Origin: Paenibacillus sp. FSL H8-0332
GTDB taxonomy: Bacteria > Bacillota > Bacilli > Paenibacillales > Paenibacillaceae
Assembly: GCF_037963835.1 (NCBI RefSeq)
Contig: NZ_CP150145.1
Span: 2,790,001-2,854,000 of the forward strand
Reading direction: 5' to 3'
Length of the DNA stretch: 64,000 nucleotides
The position numbers and the translations under genes are program-made. This document shows positions 17,806 through 26,328 of this stretch, piece by piece. The notes below the pieces were generated by a model, which ran no database searches, was not told the DNA's origin, and saw only the letters and a program-made list of their open reading frames with translations. The first letter of the stretch is position 1, and every line of letters begins with the position of its first letter.

Positions 17806-19011
17806 TTATTTCGTAGCAGGTGCTTCCGTTGCAGCAGCAGGAGCTTCACTTGCTGCCGGAGTAGCGGATGCATCCGGTTTGTCAGTCAGTGTATTCGTGA
17901 TCTTGGAATTCTTGTTCAGATCCGCCAACCAGGTAGCAGACATCTCAGACACTTTTTGTGCAATTAGAGTCTTTTTGATCTCATCTTTCTTCTCGGCGAG
18001 TGTATATTCTTTGGCTTCCTTACGGTCGGTGACCTTGATAATGTGGTAGCCATACTCGGACTTCACTGCACCGCTGGTTTCGCCAACCTTCATCTTGAAG
18101 GCAGCATCGGAGAATTCAGCAACCATGTCTCCGCGTTTGAAGAAGTCAAGATCGCCGCCTTTGTCCTTGGAGCCGGTATCAGCGGATTTTTCCTTGGCCA
18201 ATGCGGCAAAGTCTCCACCCTCTTTGAGCTGCTTAACAATGGCTTCGGCTTCTTCCTTAGTCTTCACCAGGATGTGGGAAGCGCGTACTTCCTCTTCCTG
18301 ATTGTATTTAGCCTTATTCTCGTCAAAATATTTAGAAATATCTGCGTCGGTAATTGTGATCTTTGGTTCGATCAGCTTGCGGATCTCAACCTGGAGTGGC
18401 ATTTGCTTCTTCAGATCTTCAATCGTCATCGAGCTCTGCTGCAAGGCGTTATTGAGCGCTTCCTCGCCGCCGAACTGGGTTTTGAGATCTTCGATTTCCT
18501 GATTAATGTCAGCATCGGTAACCTTAATGTTGGCCTTCTTGGCTTCCTGGCCTACAAGTGTGGTAGTAATCAGGTTTTGCAGGGTGGATTCCCCGCCGGC
18601 TTCAACCAATTTATCATATAGCTGCGCTTTGGTGATGTCTGTTCCGTTCACGGAAGCAACGGCAATTTTGCTGTCATCTTTCTTGAAGGGCTGTACAATC
18701 AGCACTACGATCAGCGCTGCTGCGAGTACGAGCGATGCAATCATCCAGCCTTTACCGCCGCCGGATGCAGCAGGTGAGGAAGGAGGAGTACCTCCGCCGC
18801 CGACTTTGTTCATCACGGGAACGCTTTCTTCAACTCGTGGAGCTTGCGGTCTGCCGGAGCCCTCAGCTGCGGCTTGTACAGGTTCCTGCGGTACAGAGGC
18901 TGTTCCTGCAGTTTGAATTTCTTCTGCCGGAATAATCACAGAAGCGTCGTTCTCTTCCGGCGTAATGCCGTTTTCTAGCTTTTCATTTTCATTGAAATCT
19001 TTTTTGTCCAT
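17806..19011 (-). CDS. prsA: PrsA-like membrane-anchored peptidyl-prolyl isomerase/foldase
   Basis: This is a 401-residue protein. It has an N-terminal cytoplasmic tail of about 90 residues (acidic, then Gly/Pro-rich), a single transmembrane anchor near residues 90-108 (GWMIASLVLAAALIVVLIV), a SurA/PrsA-type chaperone domain, and a parvulin domain (VRASHILVKTKEEAEAI, then GGDLDFFKRGDMVAEFSDAAF and YGYHIIKVTDR). The tail is rich in Ala/Thr/Pro. It differs from classical PrsA in having a membrane anchor instead of a lipobox. It should help exported proteins fold at the membrane-wall interface. Confidence 0.88.
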   Translation of the reverse strand: MDKKDFNENEKLENGITPEENDASVIIPAEEIQTAGTASVPQEPVQAAAEGSGRPQAPRVEESVPVMNKVGGGGTPPSSPAASGGGKGWMIASLVLAAALIVVLIVQPFKKDDSKIAVASVNGTDITKAQLYDKLVEAGGESTLQNLITTTLVGQEAKKANIKVTDADINQEIEDLKTQFGGEEALNNALQQSSMTIEDLKKQMPLQVEIRKLIEPKITITDADISKYFDENKAKYNQEEEVRASHILVKTKEEAEAIVKQLKEGGDFAALAKEKSADTGSKDKGGDLDFFKRGDMVAEFSDAAFKMKVGETSGAVKSEYGYHIIKVTDRKEAKEYTLAEKKDEIKKTLIAQKVSEMSATWLADLNKNSKITNTLTDKPDASATPAASEAPAAATEAPATK

Positions 19012-19155
19012 TATAATTAATGACTCCCTTCAATATAGGTGGTGCCTGTCTTTCTACAACTTTACCAGAAAACAGAATTCCAAACCTTAAGAAAGTATAA
19101 AAAAGCTGAATTACTTTTTAAGATTCCATTAAGAAACAGGTAAACACAGGAAAAA

Positions 19156-19190
19156 CCGGAGCAGCACGGGTGTCCCCAGATGCGCTCCGG
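19156..19190 (-). terminator. Terminator of the LytTR gene
   Basis: CCGGAGC (19156-19162) pairs with GCTCCGG (19184-19190). Read on the minus strand, the hairpin is followed by five T residues. Confidence 0.7.
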
Positions 19191-19269
19191 CCTGATGAGA
19201 GAGACTGTATGAATCCATAATAGAATGGTGTATCCCCAAGCTGTAGATGTCTGCGGGCAGGTACCCGTT

Positions 19270-19605
19270 CTAGGAGCCCAGTCCTTTAAGCAGATGACGG
19301 ATGTTCTCCTGCTTACGTCTGGGAACACGTACAGACTTGGCATAGAGGCCCATTTCACCGAAGTAGATGCAGTCGTCCTCGATGGAACTGATCTTGTTCA
19401 GGTTCACGTAGCAGCTCCCGTACACGTGATAATAGCTGTTGCTCGACAATAAGCGGTTTAGTTGCTCGGCAGTCATTCTCTTTTTAATATTGTAGTTTCT
19501 GCCGTGAAAAATGACCAGGTCATGGTCCCCGACCTTAAAGAACAGAATGTCTGTCTCCACCTCGAAGTCCTCATATACATTTCTGGCTTCCAGCAGGCTG
19601 CTCAT
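19270..19605 (-). CDS. Stand-alone LytTR DNA-binding protein
   Basis: This is a 111-residue protein made of little more than a LytTR domain: ETDILFFKVGDHDLVIFHG, LNRLLSSNSYYHVYGSCYVNLNKISSI and SVRVPRRKQENIRHLL follow the beta-rich LytTR pattern. There is no receiver or membrane part, so it is probably a simple transcription factor whose activity depends on its amount. AAGGGGG lies 8 bases before ATG 19605 on the minus strand. Its promoter contains a perfect match to the CcpA cre consensus, suggesting control by carbon source. Confidence 0.85.
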   Translation of the reverse strand: MSSLLEARNVYEDFEVETDILFFKVGDHDLVIFHGRNYNIKKRMTAEQLNRLLSSNSYYHVYGSCYVNLNKISSIEDDCIYFGEMGLYAKSVRVPRRKQENIRHLLKGLGS

Positions 19606-19640
19606 TCGTGTTCCCCCTTTATCTTGATTAATAACATTAA

Positions 19641-19659
19641 TGTTAGCGCTTTCATTATA
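19641..19659 (-). promoter_or_regulatory. -10 box and catabolite (cre) site of the LytTR gene
   Basis: On the minus strand TATAAT (19659-19654) runs directly into TGAAAGCGCTAACA (19654-19641), which matches the cre consensus TGWAANCGNTNWCA at all 14 positions. The site is 36 bases upstream of the start codon and covers the expected transcription start, a position where CcpA represses. Confidence 0.65.
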
Positions 19660-19789
19660 TCATACTCTGAATGACTTGAGAAGTCTTATTTTTGAAATGT
19701 TTTTTGTCATTTTTTCCGTTGCATTTGTCATACCTCACGAAAAAATGTAAATTATATAGATGGCTGTTTAACATGAGGAGGAATTCTAG

Positions 19790-20896
19790 ATGAACGAGAA
19801 GACGAAGCTGCTGTTATTTACCGGTTCGTATGCCACCGCAGAAGAGAGCGGAATTCAGGTGTTCGCTTTTGACGGTGAAGCCGGGGGTACTCTGGAGCGG
19901 ATAGATACCGCAGAAGGCCTGACGAATCCTACGTTTGTCAATGTGGACCCTTCCGGCCGGAAGCTGTACGCCATAGGGGAGAAGCCGAATGGAACGGGAG
20001 GCAAGGAAGGGGAGGTTATAACCTTCGCTATCGATCCTGAGACCGGCAAGCTGAGCGAATTGCAGCGGATTCAGACCATGCCTTCTGAAGGCAAAGGCCA
20101 GAGCACGACCTGTAACATTAACCGGGACGACAAGAATGAACATCTTATAGTGTGCAGCTATCACGGGGGATCGGTTGGACTCCTCACGCTGGACCAAGAA
20201 GGACTGCCGGTAGCATTGACGGATACTGCCCAGCATACCGGACATGGAGCGACACCAGGCCAGGACCGCCCGCATCCGCATTCGGCGATCTTCAGCCCCG
20301 ATGGACGTTACCTGTTCGTCTCGGATCTGGGACTGGATCTGATCCGCAGCTACCGGATAGATGAAGAAGCGGGAACCTTTGAAGCGATTGGAGATACCCC
20401 GCTGCATGCCGGGGCAGGACCGCGGCATTTCGTATTTCATCCAGACGGGAAGTCCGCGTACGTCATTAATGAGCTGGACAGCACGGTCACATCATTCCTG
20501 TATGATGCTGCGGCAGGAACCCTGAAGACGGCTGCTACCGTATCCACACTGCCTGAAGGATATGGGGCCGACCAGAACAGCTGTGCAGAGATCGCATTCT
20601 CTAAGGATGGCAAATATCTGTACGGCTCGAACCGCGGACATGACAGCATCGTTCAGTATGCTGTGAATCCGCAGACGGCCGGGCTGACCCTGGTAGAGCA
20701 TGTATCCACCAAAGGCGGACATCCCCGTCACTTCACGGTTACACCGGATGGAGCTTATCTGATTGTGGCCAACCGGGATGGCAATAATCTGGTCGTCTTC
20801 TCCCTGGACGAAGGCAGCGGCCGCCTGAGCTTCACCGGCAATACAGCCGAGCTGTCGAAGCCGGTATGCGTGATGCCGGCGGTCTTCCCCGCATAG
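19790..20896 (+). CDS. pgl: 6-phosphogluconolactonase-like seven-bladed beta-propeller (YkgB type)
   Basis: This 368-residue cytoplasmic protein belongs to the lactonase family PF10282. Recurrent blade motifs include FVNVDPSGRKLYAIGE, HPHSAIFSPDGRYLFVSDLG, GPRHFVFHPDGKSAYVINEL, EIAFSKDGKYLYGSNRGHDSI and HPRHFTVTPDGAYLIVANRDG. The expected reaction is hydrolysis of 6-phosphogluconolactone in the oxidative pentose phosphate pathway, which fits with rpiA and fsa elsewhere in the window, although not in the same operon. GAGGAGG precedes ATG 19790. Confidence 0.9.
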   Translation: MNEKTKLLLFTGSYATAEESGIQVFAFDGEAGGTLERIDTAEGLTNPTFVNVDPSGRKLYAIGEKPNGTGGKEGEVITFAIDPETGKLSELQRIQTMPSEGKGQSTTCNINRDDKNEHLIVCSYHGGSVGLLTLDQEGLPVALTDTAQHTGHGATPGQDRPHPHSAIFSPDGRYLFVSDLGLDLIRSYRIDEEAGTFEAIGDTPLHAGAGPRHFVFHPDGKSAYVINELDSTVTSFLYDAAAGTLKTAATVSTLPEGYGADQNSCAEIAFSKDGKYLYGSNRGHDSIVQYAVNPQTAGLTLVEHVSTKGGHPRHFTVTPDGAYLIVANRDGNNLVVFSLDEGSGRLSFTGNTAELSKPVCVMPAVFPA

Positions 20897-20928
20897 GAGA
20901 AGCTGCCTGACCCTGAGGAGTCAACGGC

Positions 20929-20965
20929 AAAAGGAACACCGGGATGCTGCTCCGGTGTTCCTTTT
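20929..20965. terminator. Bidirectional terminator between pgl and the Hfq-like gene
   Basis: A perfect 14-base stem (20929-20942 with 20952-20965) has AAAA at one end and TTTT at the other, so it works for both converging genes. Confidence 0.85.
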
Positions 20966-21024
20966 GAGTTCCTGTACGGTTCATTTGTAGTAGCTTAGGT
21001 TAGAATGTGCGCCGTGCAGACAGC

Positions 21025-21246
21025 TTATTTGAGTGAGACGGGCTTCAGCGGCACCACGGTAGAGACTGCCGATTTGAAGAGTACATTCTGTCTCCCGTCA
21101 CCCTGACCCTGCAAGGTGATCGTATAAGCGTCATAAGAGGTTACCAGTCCCTGCATTTTGACTCCGTTAGTTGTAAAGATCGTCACAGGCATCTTTGTTG
21201 AGATGCACTGGTTCAACAAACGTTCCTGCAATTTTAGACTTTCCAC
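21025..21246 (-). CDS. hfq: Hfq-like Sm-fold RNA-binding protein, divergent
   Basis: This is a 73-residue protein with the Hfq layout: helix LQERLLNQCI, Sm1 region MPVTIFTTNGVKMQGLVTSYDAYTITLQ, and Sm2 region QNVLFKSAVSTVVP. Housekeeping Hfq has a YKHAISTV-type Sm2 with a conserved Lys-His; here it reads FKSAVSTV, so the His is replaced by Ser. The mutL/miaA neighbours usual for hfq are absent, so it may be a second copy. I chose GTG 21246, with GGAG 9 bases upstream; ATG 21261 has no ribosome binding site at a usable distance. Confidence 0.8.
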   Translation of the reverse strand: MESLKLQERLLNQCISTKMPVTIFTTNGVKMQGLVTSYDAYTITLQGQGDGRQNVLFKSAVSTVVPLKPVSLK

Positions 21247-21358
21247 TTGGCAGCACTCCATCTTTAATTGAAATAATTTCTCCAGGCCATTATAACACGG
21301 GACAGACCTTCCCAGGAAATGTGTTCATAAGGCCTGACAAATAGACAAGGGGGTAGTT

Positions 21359-22030
21359 ATGCTATATTATCATTACTGGTCCCGTGGATTCCGGTGGTTT
21401 ATAGGGTTTTTGCTGGCTTTTATCCTGATTGCATTACTGGTTAAGCTGGGCGGAGCCCGGGGCTTCGACGATGCGGTGATCCGGTTCGTGCAATCGATGG
21501 AATCCCCGCCGCTGACGGCGCTGGCCAAAGGCTTATCGCTGGTCGGCTCCTCGAAGCTGGCGGTCGGGATCTCCCTGCTGACCATGCTCATACTCTTCTT
21601 CGCCCTGAAGCACCGGCTGGAGCTTGCCTTGTTCCTGTGGGTAGGCCTTGGCTCACAATTGCTGAACACGCTGCTGAAGCTGTGGTTCCACCGGGAGCGT
21701 CCCACCATCCACAGGCTGATTGAACAGGCGGGATATAGCTTCCCCAGCGGGCATTCGATGGCAGCCTTCTCGTTATATGGAGTCATTGCCTATCTGCTAT
21801 GGCGGCATATGCATAGTCGGAGCGAGCGGTTACTGCTGATTCTGTTCACTGTGCTGATGACGGGGGGGATCGGCTGGAGCCGGATTTATCTGGGGGTGCA
21901 TTATCCGAGTGATGTGATCGGCGGCTATGCCGCGAGCGGAGCCTGGCTGATGCTGTCGGCTGCCTGCTTCGAGGCTTACCGGAATCACAAGTCGAAGCCG
22001 CATAACATAAAGAATGCCCGGAAGAAGTAG
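21359..22030 (+). CDS. PAP2-family membrane phosphatase
   Basis: This 223-residue membrane protein has the complete three-part PAP2 signature: KLWFHRERP, SFPSGHSMAAF and SRIYLGVHYPSDVIGGY. The active-site His residues face the outside. Family members in Gram-positives dephosphorylate undecaprenyl pyrophosphate or phosphatidylglycerophosphate; which applies here cannot be seen. AGGGGGT lies just upstream of ATG 21359. The stop codon is inside the loop of a perfect hairpin. Confidence 0.9.
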   Translation: MLYYHYWSRGFRWFIGFLLAFILIALLVKLGGARGFDDAVIRFVQSMESPPLTALAKGLSLVGSSKLAVGISLLTMLILFFALKHRLELALFLWVGLGSQLLNTLLKLWFHRERPTIHRLIEQAGYSFPSGHSMAAFSLYGVIAYLLWRHMHSRSERLLLILFTVLMTGGIGWSRIYLGVHYPSDVIGGYAASGAWLMLSAACFEAYRNHKSKPHNIKNARKK

Positions 22031-22042
22031 TCTTCCGGGCAT
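22014..22042. terminator. Hairpin overlapping the end of the PAP2 gene
   Basis: ATGCCCGGAAGA (22014-22025) pairs perfectly with TCTTCCGGGCAT (22031-22042) around a 5-base loop that holds the PAP2 stop codon. It is probably shared by the converging gene at 22054-22554, though the T tails are weak. Confidence 0.6.
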
Positions 22043-22053
22043 CTGCAGCCTGT

Positions 22054-22554
22054 TCAGGGGGCCTTCGTTGCAGCAGGCGGCGGTGACGGCTTGCCTTGGT
22101 GAAGCTGGGCTACACGGCTGAGGCTGCGCTTGATCAGCGTTGGCAGGCCTGGCTTTAGCTTCGCCGCGTCTTCCTGCGTCAGCTTCCCTTCCTTGACGAA
22201 TCCATCCAGCTTCAGGCTGGCGGCATCGCTCAGCTTCTGGACATACTGGTCTTGGCTCCAGCCTTTCTTCTCCTGGGCCAGGCCGGTCAGGGTCTTGCCC
22301 GACTTCAGGCTGGTAATCAGCTCTTCACGGCCCATTCCGAGCAGCTCAGCCGTTTCACTGATAATGAAATGACCTCCGGCCCTGAAATTCCGGTCTGCGC
22401 TGCGGGGAGGGGCATGCTCTCTGCCGGTATGCGGGGATACTGGCGGAGGGGTTGCAGTGCCTTTGGGCAACTGTTCGCCATAGGCGGCAGCAGGAGCTAT
22501 AGTAAGCATCATGGCTGCTGCCCATGCGGTTATCGTGCGGGTCGTTTTTTTCAT
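22054..22554 (-). CDS. Secreted protein of unknown function
   Basis: This is a 166-residue protein with an N-terminal signal peptide (AWAAAMMLTIAPAAAYG, predicted cleavage after the Ala run). The Pro-rich stretch is followed by a helical domain: SETAELLGMGREELITSLKSGKTLTGLAQ and LDGFVKEGKLTQEDAAKL. This LGM...L..GKTLxxLA...GKLTxxxA pattern occurs in small exported proteins of Bacillota, often annotated hypothetical or YckD-like. No catalytic motif is visible. The C-terminus is a short Pro/Ala tail. Confidence 0.7.
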   Translation of the reverse strand: MKKTTRTITAWAAAMMLTIAPAAAYGEQLPKGTATPPPVSPHTGREHAPPRSADRNFRAGGHFIISETAELLGMGREELITSLKSGKTLTGLAQEKKGWSQDQYVQKLSDAASLKLDGFVKEGKLTQEDAAKLKPGLPTLIKRSLSRVAQLHQGKPSPPPAATKAP

Positions 22555-22747
22555 GAATACACCTCTTCTGATGGTTGTAGTTACTACCCGGTATAACAGT
22601 ATTCCCTGAAAGCTGAAAGAATCCTGAAGCCCGGCTTAAGACATACTAAAATTCGCCAGCGTAGATCATGGGTAATAACAGGATATACATAAAGGATGAA
22701 CATCCGCAGTAATTATGATAAGCTTCAAGCTCTTGGGAGGGATGGAC

Positions 22748-23803
22748 TTGGCTTTCGGTGCCCGCATACTCAAAACAGGAATGGCCGTAACGCTTGCCCT
22801 TTATCTGTCCGTTCTATTCAACTTCGCCTCTCCTGTCGGTGCGGCTATTGCGGCAATCTTTGCCATGCAGCCGTCCATCTATAGATCATGGCGGTATTTC
22901 CTGGATCAGATCCAGACCAGCACGATGGGGGCGGTGATAGCGCTGCTTGCCGGAATGCTGCTCTCCAATGAACCGATTGCGGTTGGACTGGTATGTATCC
23001 TGGTGATTATGATCAGCATGAAAATGAACCGCGCCGATACGATCGGCCTGACGCTGGTCACAGTCATCTCTGTCATGGAGGCTTCCGGCCAGTGGCAGTT
23101 CGCATTAACCCGGTTCCTGCTGACTTTGACCGGGATTCTGTCGGCATTTATTATCAATATTTCCGTATTTCCGCCGCAGCCGCGCAAGCAGTACATCCAG
23201 CAGATTGAGAATGTGTTCACCAGCCTGTCGCTGCTGCTGCGGACGGCGGTGTCGCATGAGATGAAGGAAAGTGTGTTCCGGGATGAGAAGAATGGCCTGG
23301 AGGGCTCGATTAAAGCGCTGGCTGATAAATACGCGTTGTTTGAGGAAGAGCAGAAGCAGCTCCGCAGGGCTAAATACAGTCAGACGAGACAGATGGTAGT
23401 CTACAAAAACCTGCTGAATTCCCTGCAAAAGGGCTATCAGGTGCTTGAGGCGATTGACCGGCATTATTTCCAGGCTGACCGGACGGAGCAAACGGATGAG
23501 CTGTTCGACCGCCATCTGGAGCAGCTGATTAAGTATCATGAGTACATTCTGCTGAAATTCGAGGATAAGCTGAAGCCGGGGGCTAATGACTCCGAGCCGC
23601 TGGCGGAGGATAATGACCGCTTCCTGAAATCCGCCATTAACGGGTATGATCCGCAGAAATCCGGGCAGCTCCGTCTGTCGGTAGTGGCGGCGGCCATCTA
23701 TGACTACGGCTATCAGCTGGAGCGTCTGGACAAGGTGGCCGACCAGATCCACCGCATGAACGCAGAAGACAAGGAAAGTGTTGTGCTGAGTGAGAAAATT
23801 TAG
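22748..23803 (+). CDS. Aromatic acid exporter family membrane protein (FUSC/DUF939 type)
   Basis: This is a 351-residue protein with six N-terminal membrane segments (ARILKTGMAVTLALYLSVLF to GILSAFIINISVFPP), followed by a long cytoplasmic helical domain of about 180 residues. This is the half-size FUSC/ArAE layout found in Bacillota. Related proteins are thought to export aromatic acids, but substrates are rarely known. TTG 22748 is preferred because GGGAGGG ends 6 bases before it; ATG 22742 abuts that site, and ATG 22715 has no well-placed site. Confidence 0.85.
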   Translation: MAFGARILKTGMAVTLALYLSVLFNFASPVGAAIAAIFAMQPSIYRSWRYFLDQIQTSTMGAVIALLAGMLLSNEPIAVGLVCILVIMISMKMNRADTIGLTLVTVISVMEASGQWQFALTRFLLTLTGILSAFIINISVFPPQPRKQYIQQIENVFTSLSLLLRTAVSHEMKESVFRDEKNGLEGSIKALADKYALFEEEQKQLRRAKYSQTRQMVVYKNLLNSLQKGYQVLEAIDRHYFQADRTEQTDELFDRHLEQLIKYHEYILLKFEDKLKPGANDSEPLAEDNDRFLKSAINGYDPQKSGQLRLSVVAAAIYDYGYQLERLDKVADQIHRMNAEDKESVVLSEKI

Positions 23804-23889
23804 AGCGTAAGATTATATGGCAAAAACTTGTAAAAGGACTACAGAGTTGGTAACATTGTTAGTCAACCTTCCGAAGGGGATGAAATGAA

Positions 23890-26247
23890 TTGGATAAACA
23901 TGATCACGAGTGGCAAAAGGAGCAGGAGCGGGTAAGTGGCATCACCAAGCTGCTGTCTACCCATATCCGGCTGCTGTCAGAGGAGCTGGGACTCCACCGC
24001 ACGGATGTCGTGGATATGCGCAAAGACTTCTGGGAAGAGGTCACAGTGAACTTCAGCAGCCCCGACGACCTGGGGGAGACTTCGACCAGTCTGCGGCAGC
24101 AGGCACAGATTCTGAACGAACGCGAACGCCATCACCTGCAATCCAGCAAGTCGCTCAAAAAATATAAAAAGCTGGTGGTATCGCCCTATTTTGGCCGGAT
24201 TGATTTCTCCGAGGCGGGGGATGCTGCGGCTGACACCATCTATCTGGGCATCGGTTCGCTGATGGAGGATAACGGGACCTTCCTGATCTACGATTGGCGC
24301 GCGCCTATCTCGAGCCTGTATTATGACGGGGCACCGGGACCTGCATCCTATGCGACGCCGGGCGGACAGATTACGGGCACCATGGAGCTGAAGCGCCAAT
24401 TCGTTATTGACAACGGTGAGATTGAAGTCATGTTCGACACGGGCGTCACCATCGGCGATGAGCTGCTTCAGCAGGTGCTGAGCCACAGCGCCGATGACCG
24501 GATGAAATCGATCGTAGCTACTATCCAGAAGGAGCAAAACGCGGTTATCCGTAATGATAGAAGCCGGATGCTGGTTGTGCAGGGAGCTGCCGGCAGCGGC
24601 AAGACTTCTGCGGCGCTCCAGCGGGTAGCCTATCTGCTCTACAAGTACCGTGAGGTGCTTCAGGCGGATCAGATGCTGCTCTTCTCGCCTAACCCCTTGT
24701 TCAACAGCTATGTATCCACTGTGCTGCCTGAGCTGGGGGAAGAGAATATGCAGCAGACGACCTTCCAGATGTATCTGGAGCACCGGCTGGGCCAGGAATT
24801 TCAGCTGGAGGATGTGTTCAGCCAGACGGAGAGTCTGCTGAATGCCCCGGACGGAGAGGAAGCGTTCACACGCCGGGAAGGCATTGCTTATAAATCATCG
24901 GTGGCCTTCCTTAGCGCTATCCGGCAATATGTGAATCTGCTGGAGCATGAAGGCATGCTGTTCAAGCCGCTGATGTTCCAGGGGAAGGCAGTTGCCTCTA
25001 AGGAAGAGATGGAGCACCAGTTCTACAGCTATGACCCGGGCATCAAGCTGGCGAACCGGATTGAGCTGATGACGGGCTGGCTGCTCAAAAAAATTGCGGC
25101 CTTCGGCGTAGAAGAGCGGAGTGCGGCCTGGGTAGATGAGCAGATTGAGCTGATGGATAACAGCGATTATCAGCGGGCCTACAACCAGATGCGCCGCAAG
25201 GGCGGAGGGCATAACGACAGCTTCGATGATTATGATGCGGAGCGAATCCTGCTGGCCCGCTACGTGGTCAGTCAGCGACTCAAGCCGCTGCGCGGCTGGA
25301 CCAAGCGCGGACGCTTCGTCGATGTGAAGGCGCTGTACAGCCGCTTATTCGAAGGTCGTGAGCTGATTGAGAGCCTGGATACCCGCCAGCCGCTGCCAGA
25401 AGCGTGGGATGAGATCTGCGCACAGACGCTGGCTGCGATTAGGAGCAATGAGCTGGCCTATGAAGATGCGACGCCGTTCCTGTATTTGAAGGAGCTTAGC
25501 CAGGGCTTCCGGACGAATACGCTGATCCGTCATGTCATTGTCGATGAGGTGCAGGATTACTCGCCGTTCCAGCTGGAATTCATGCGCCGCCTGTTTCCCC
25601 GGGCCAAAATGACCGTGCTCGGCGACCTGAACCAGGCGATCTATGCCCAAGGCGAGGTGCTGGGAGATCTGGCGGGGCTGGTGAGTATCTATGGTGAAGA
25701 GAACACTGAGGTGATCTCCTTGACCCGCAGCTACCGTTCTACGTATGAGATTGTTGAATTCACGCGGGCGATGATTCCCGGTGGCGAGAAGATCGTACCC
25801 TTTCACCGCCGGGGCGAGGAGCCACTCCTGACGCTGGTGGACAGTGAAGCGGATCTGCTCTCCTCAGTGGAGCAGGATGTGCTGAAGCTTCATGCAGAGG
25901 GTTATCATTATGTGGCCGTGATCTGCAAGACAGCGGAAGAGAGCGCACAGGTGCACCGTGAACTGGAGAAGCGGCTGCCGGTGCGGCTGGTCACGAAGGA
26001 AACACCTAATTTTCAAAAAGGGACGCTGGTGCTTCCGGCCTACCTCGCCAAGGGTGTCGAGTTCGATGCTGTAATCATCTATAACGGTTCCGCTGAGAAA
26101 TACGGGCGTGAACATGAACGTAAGCTGTTCTATACCGCCTGTACCCGGGCGATGCATCTGCTTCATATCTACAGTCTGGGAGAGCCAAGCCCGTTCATGC
26201 CTGCTGCTGTGCGTGAAACGGTTACGGCTGGTACGCAGGAGAAGTGA
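23890..26247 (+). CDS. helD: RNA polymerase recycling motor HelD
   Basis: This 785-residue superfamily 1 ATPase has the usual HelD length. The N-terminal coiled coil (residues 1-60) is the arm that enters the RNA polymerase secondary channel in known HelD structures. Motor motifs are Walker A VQGAAGSGKTSAALQR, Walker B VIVDEVQDYSPFQ, SYRSTYEI, then LAKGVEFDAVIIY and FYTACTRAMHLLHIY. HelD removes stalled or DNA-bound RNA polymerase, using ATP. Several paralogues occur in Paenibacillus, and some protect against rifampicin; this cannot be judged here. It starts at TTG 23890, with GAAGGGGA upstream. Confidence 0.92.
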   Translation: MDKHDHEWQKEQERVSGITKLLSTHIRLLSEELGLHRTDVVDMRKDFWEEVTVNFSSPDDLGETSTSLRQQAQILNERERHHLQSSKSLKKYKKLVVSPYFGRIDFSEAGDAAADTIYLGIGSLMEDNGTFLIYDWRAPISSLYYDGAPGPASYATPGGQITGTMELKRQFVIDNGEIEVMFDTGVTIGDELLQQVLSHSADDRMKSIVATIQKEQNAVIRNDRSRMLVVQGAAGSGKTSAALQRVAYLLYKYREVLQADQMLLFSPNPLFNSYVSTVLPELGEENMQQTTFQMYLEHRLGQEFQLEDVFSQTESLLNAPDGEEAFTRREGIAYKSSVAFLSAIRQYVNLLEHEGMLFKPLMFQGKAVASKEEMEHQFYSYDPGIKLANRIELMTGWLLKKIAAFGVEERSAAWVDEQIELMDNSDYQRAYNQMRRKGGGHNDSFDDYDAERILLARYVVSQRLKPLRGWTKRGRFVDVKALYSRLFEGRELIESLDTRQPLPEAWDEICAQTLAAIRSNELAYEDATPFLYLKELSQGFRTNTLIRHVIVDEVQDYSPFQLEFMRRLFPRAKMTVLGDLNQAIYAQGEVLGDLAGLVSIYGEENTEVISLTRSYRSTYEIVEFTRAMIPGGEKIVPFHRRGEEPLLTLVDSEADLLSSVEQDVLKLHAEGYHYVAVICKTAEESAQVHRELEKRLPVRLVTKETPNFQKGTLVLPAYLAKGVEFDAVIIYNGSAEKYGREHERKLFYTACTRAMHLLHIYSLGEPSPFMPAAVRETVTAGTQEK

Positions 26248-26260
26248 GAAATAGCTATGA

Positions 26261-26306
26261 AAAGACAAAACCGCCTGCGCGTGTGACGCGAGGCGGTTTA
26301 GTCTTT
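26261..26306. terminator. Bidirectional terminator between helD and the MFS gene
   Basis: AAAGAC and AAACCGCCT pair with AGGCGGTTT and GTCTTT, with a single A-A mismatch. T-rich ends are present on both strands. Confidence 0.8.
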
Positions 26307-26328
26307 TCCACGAAAGTGTAGCATACTG

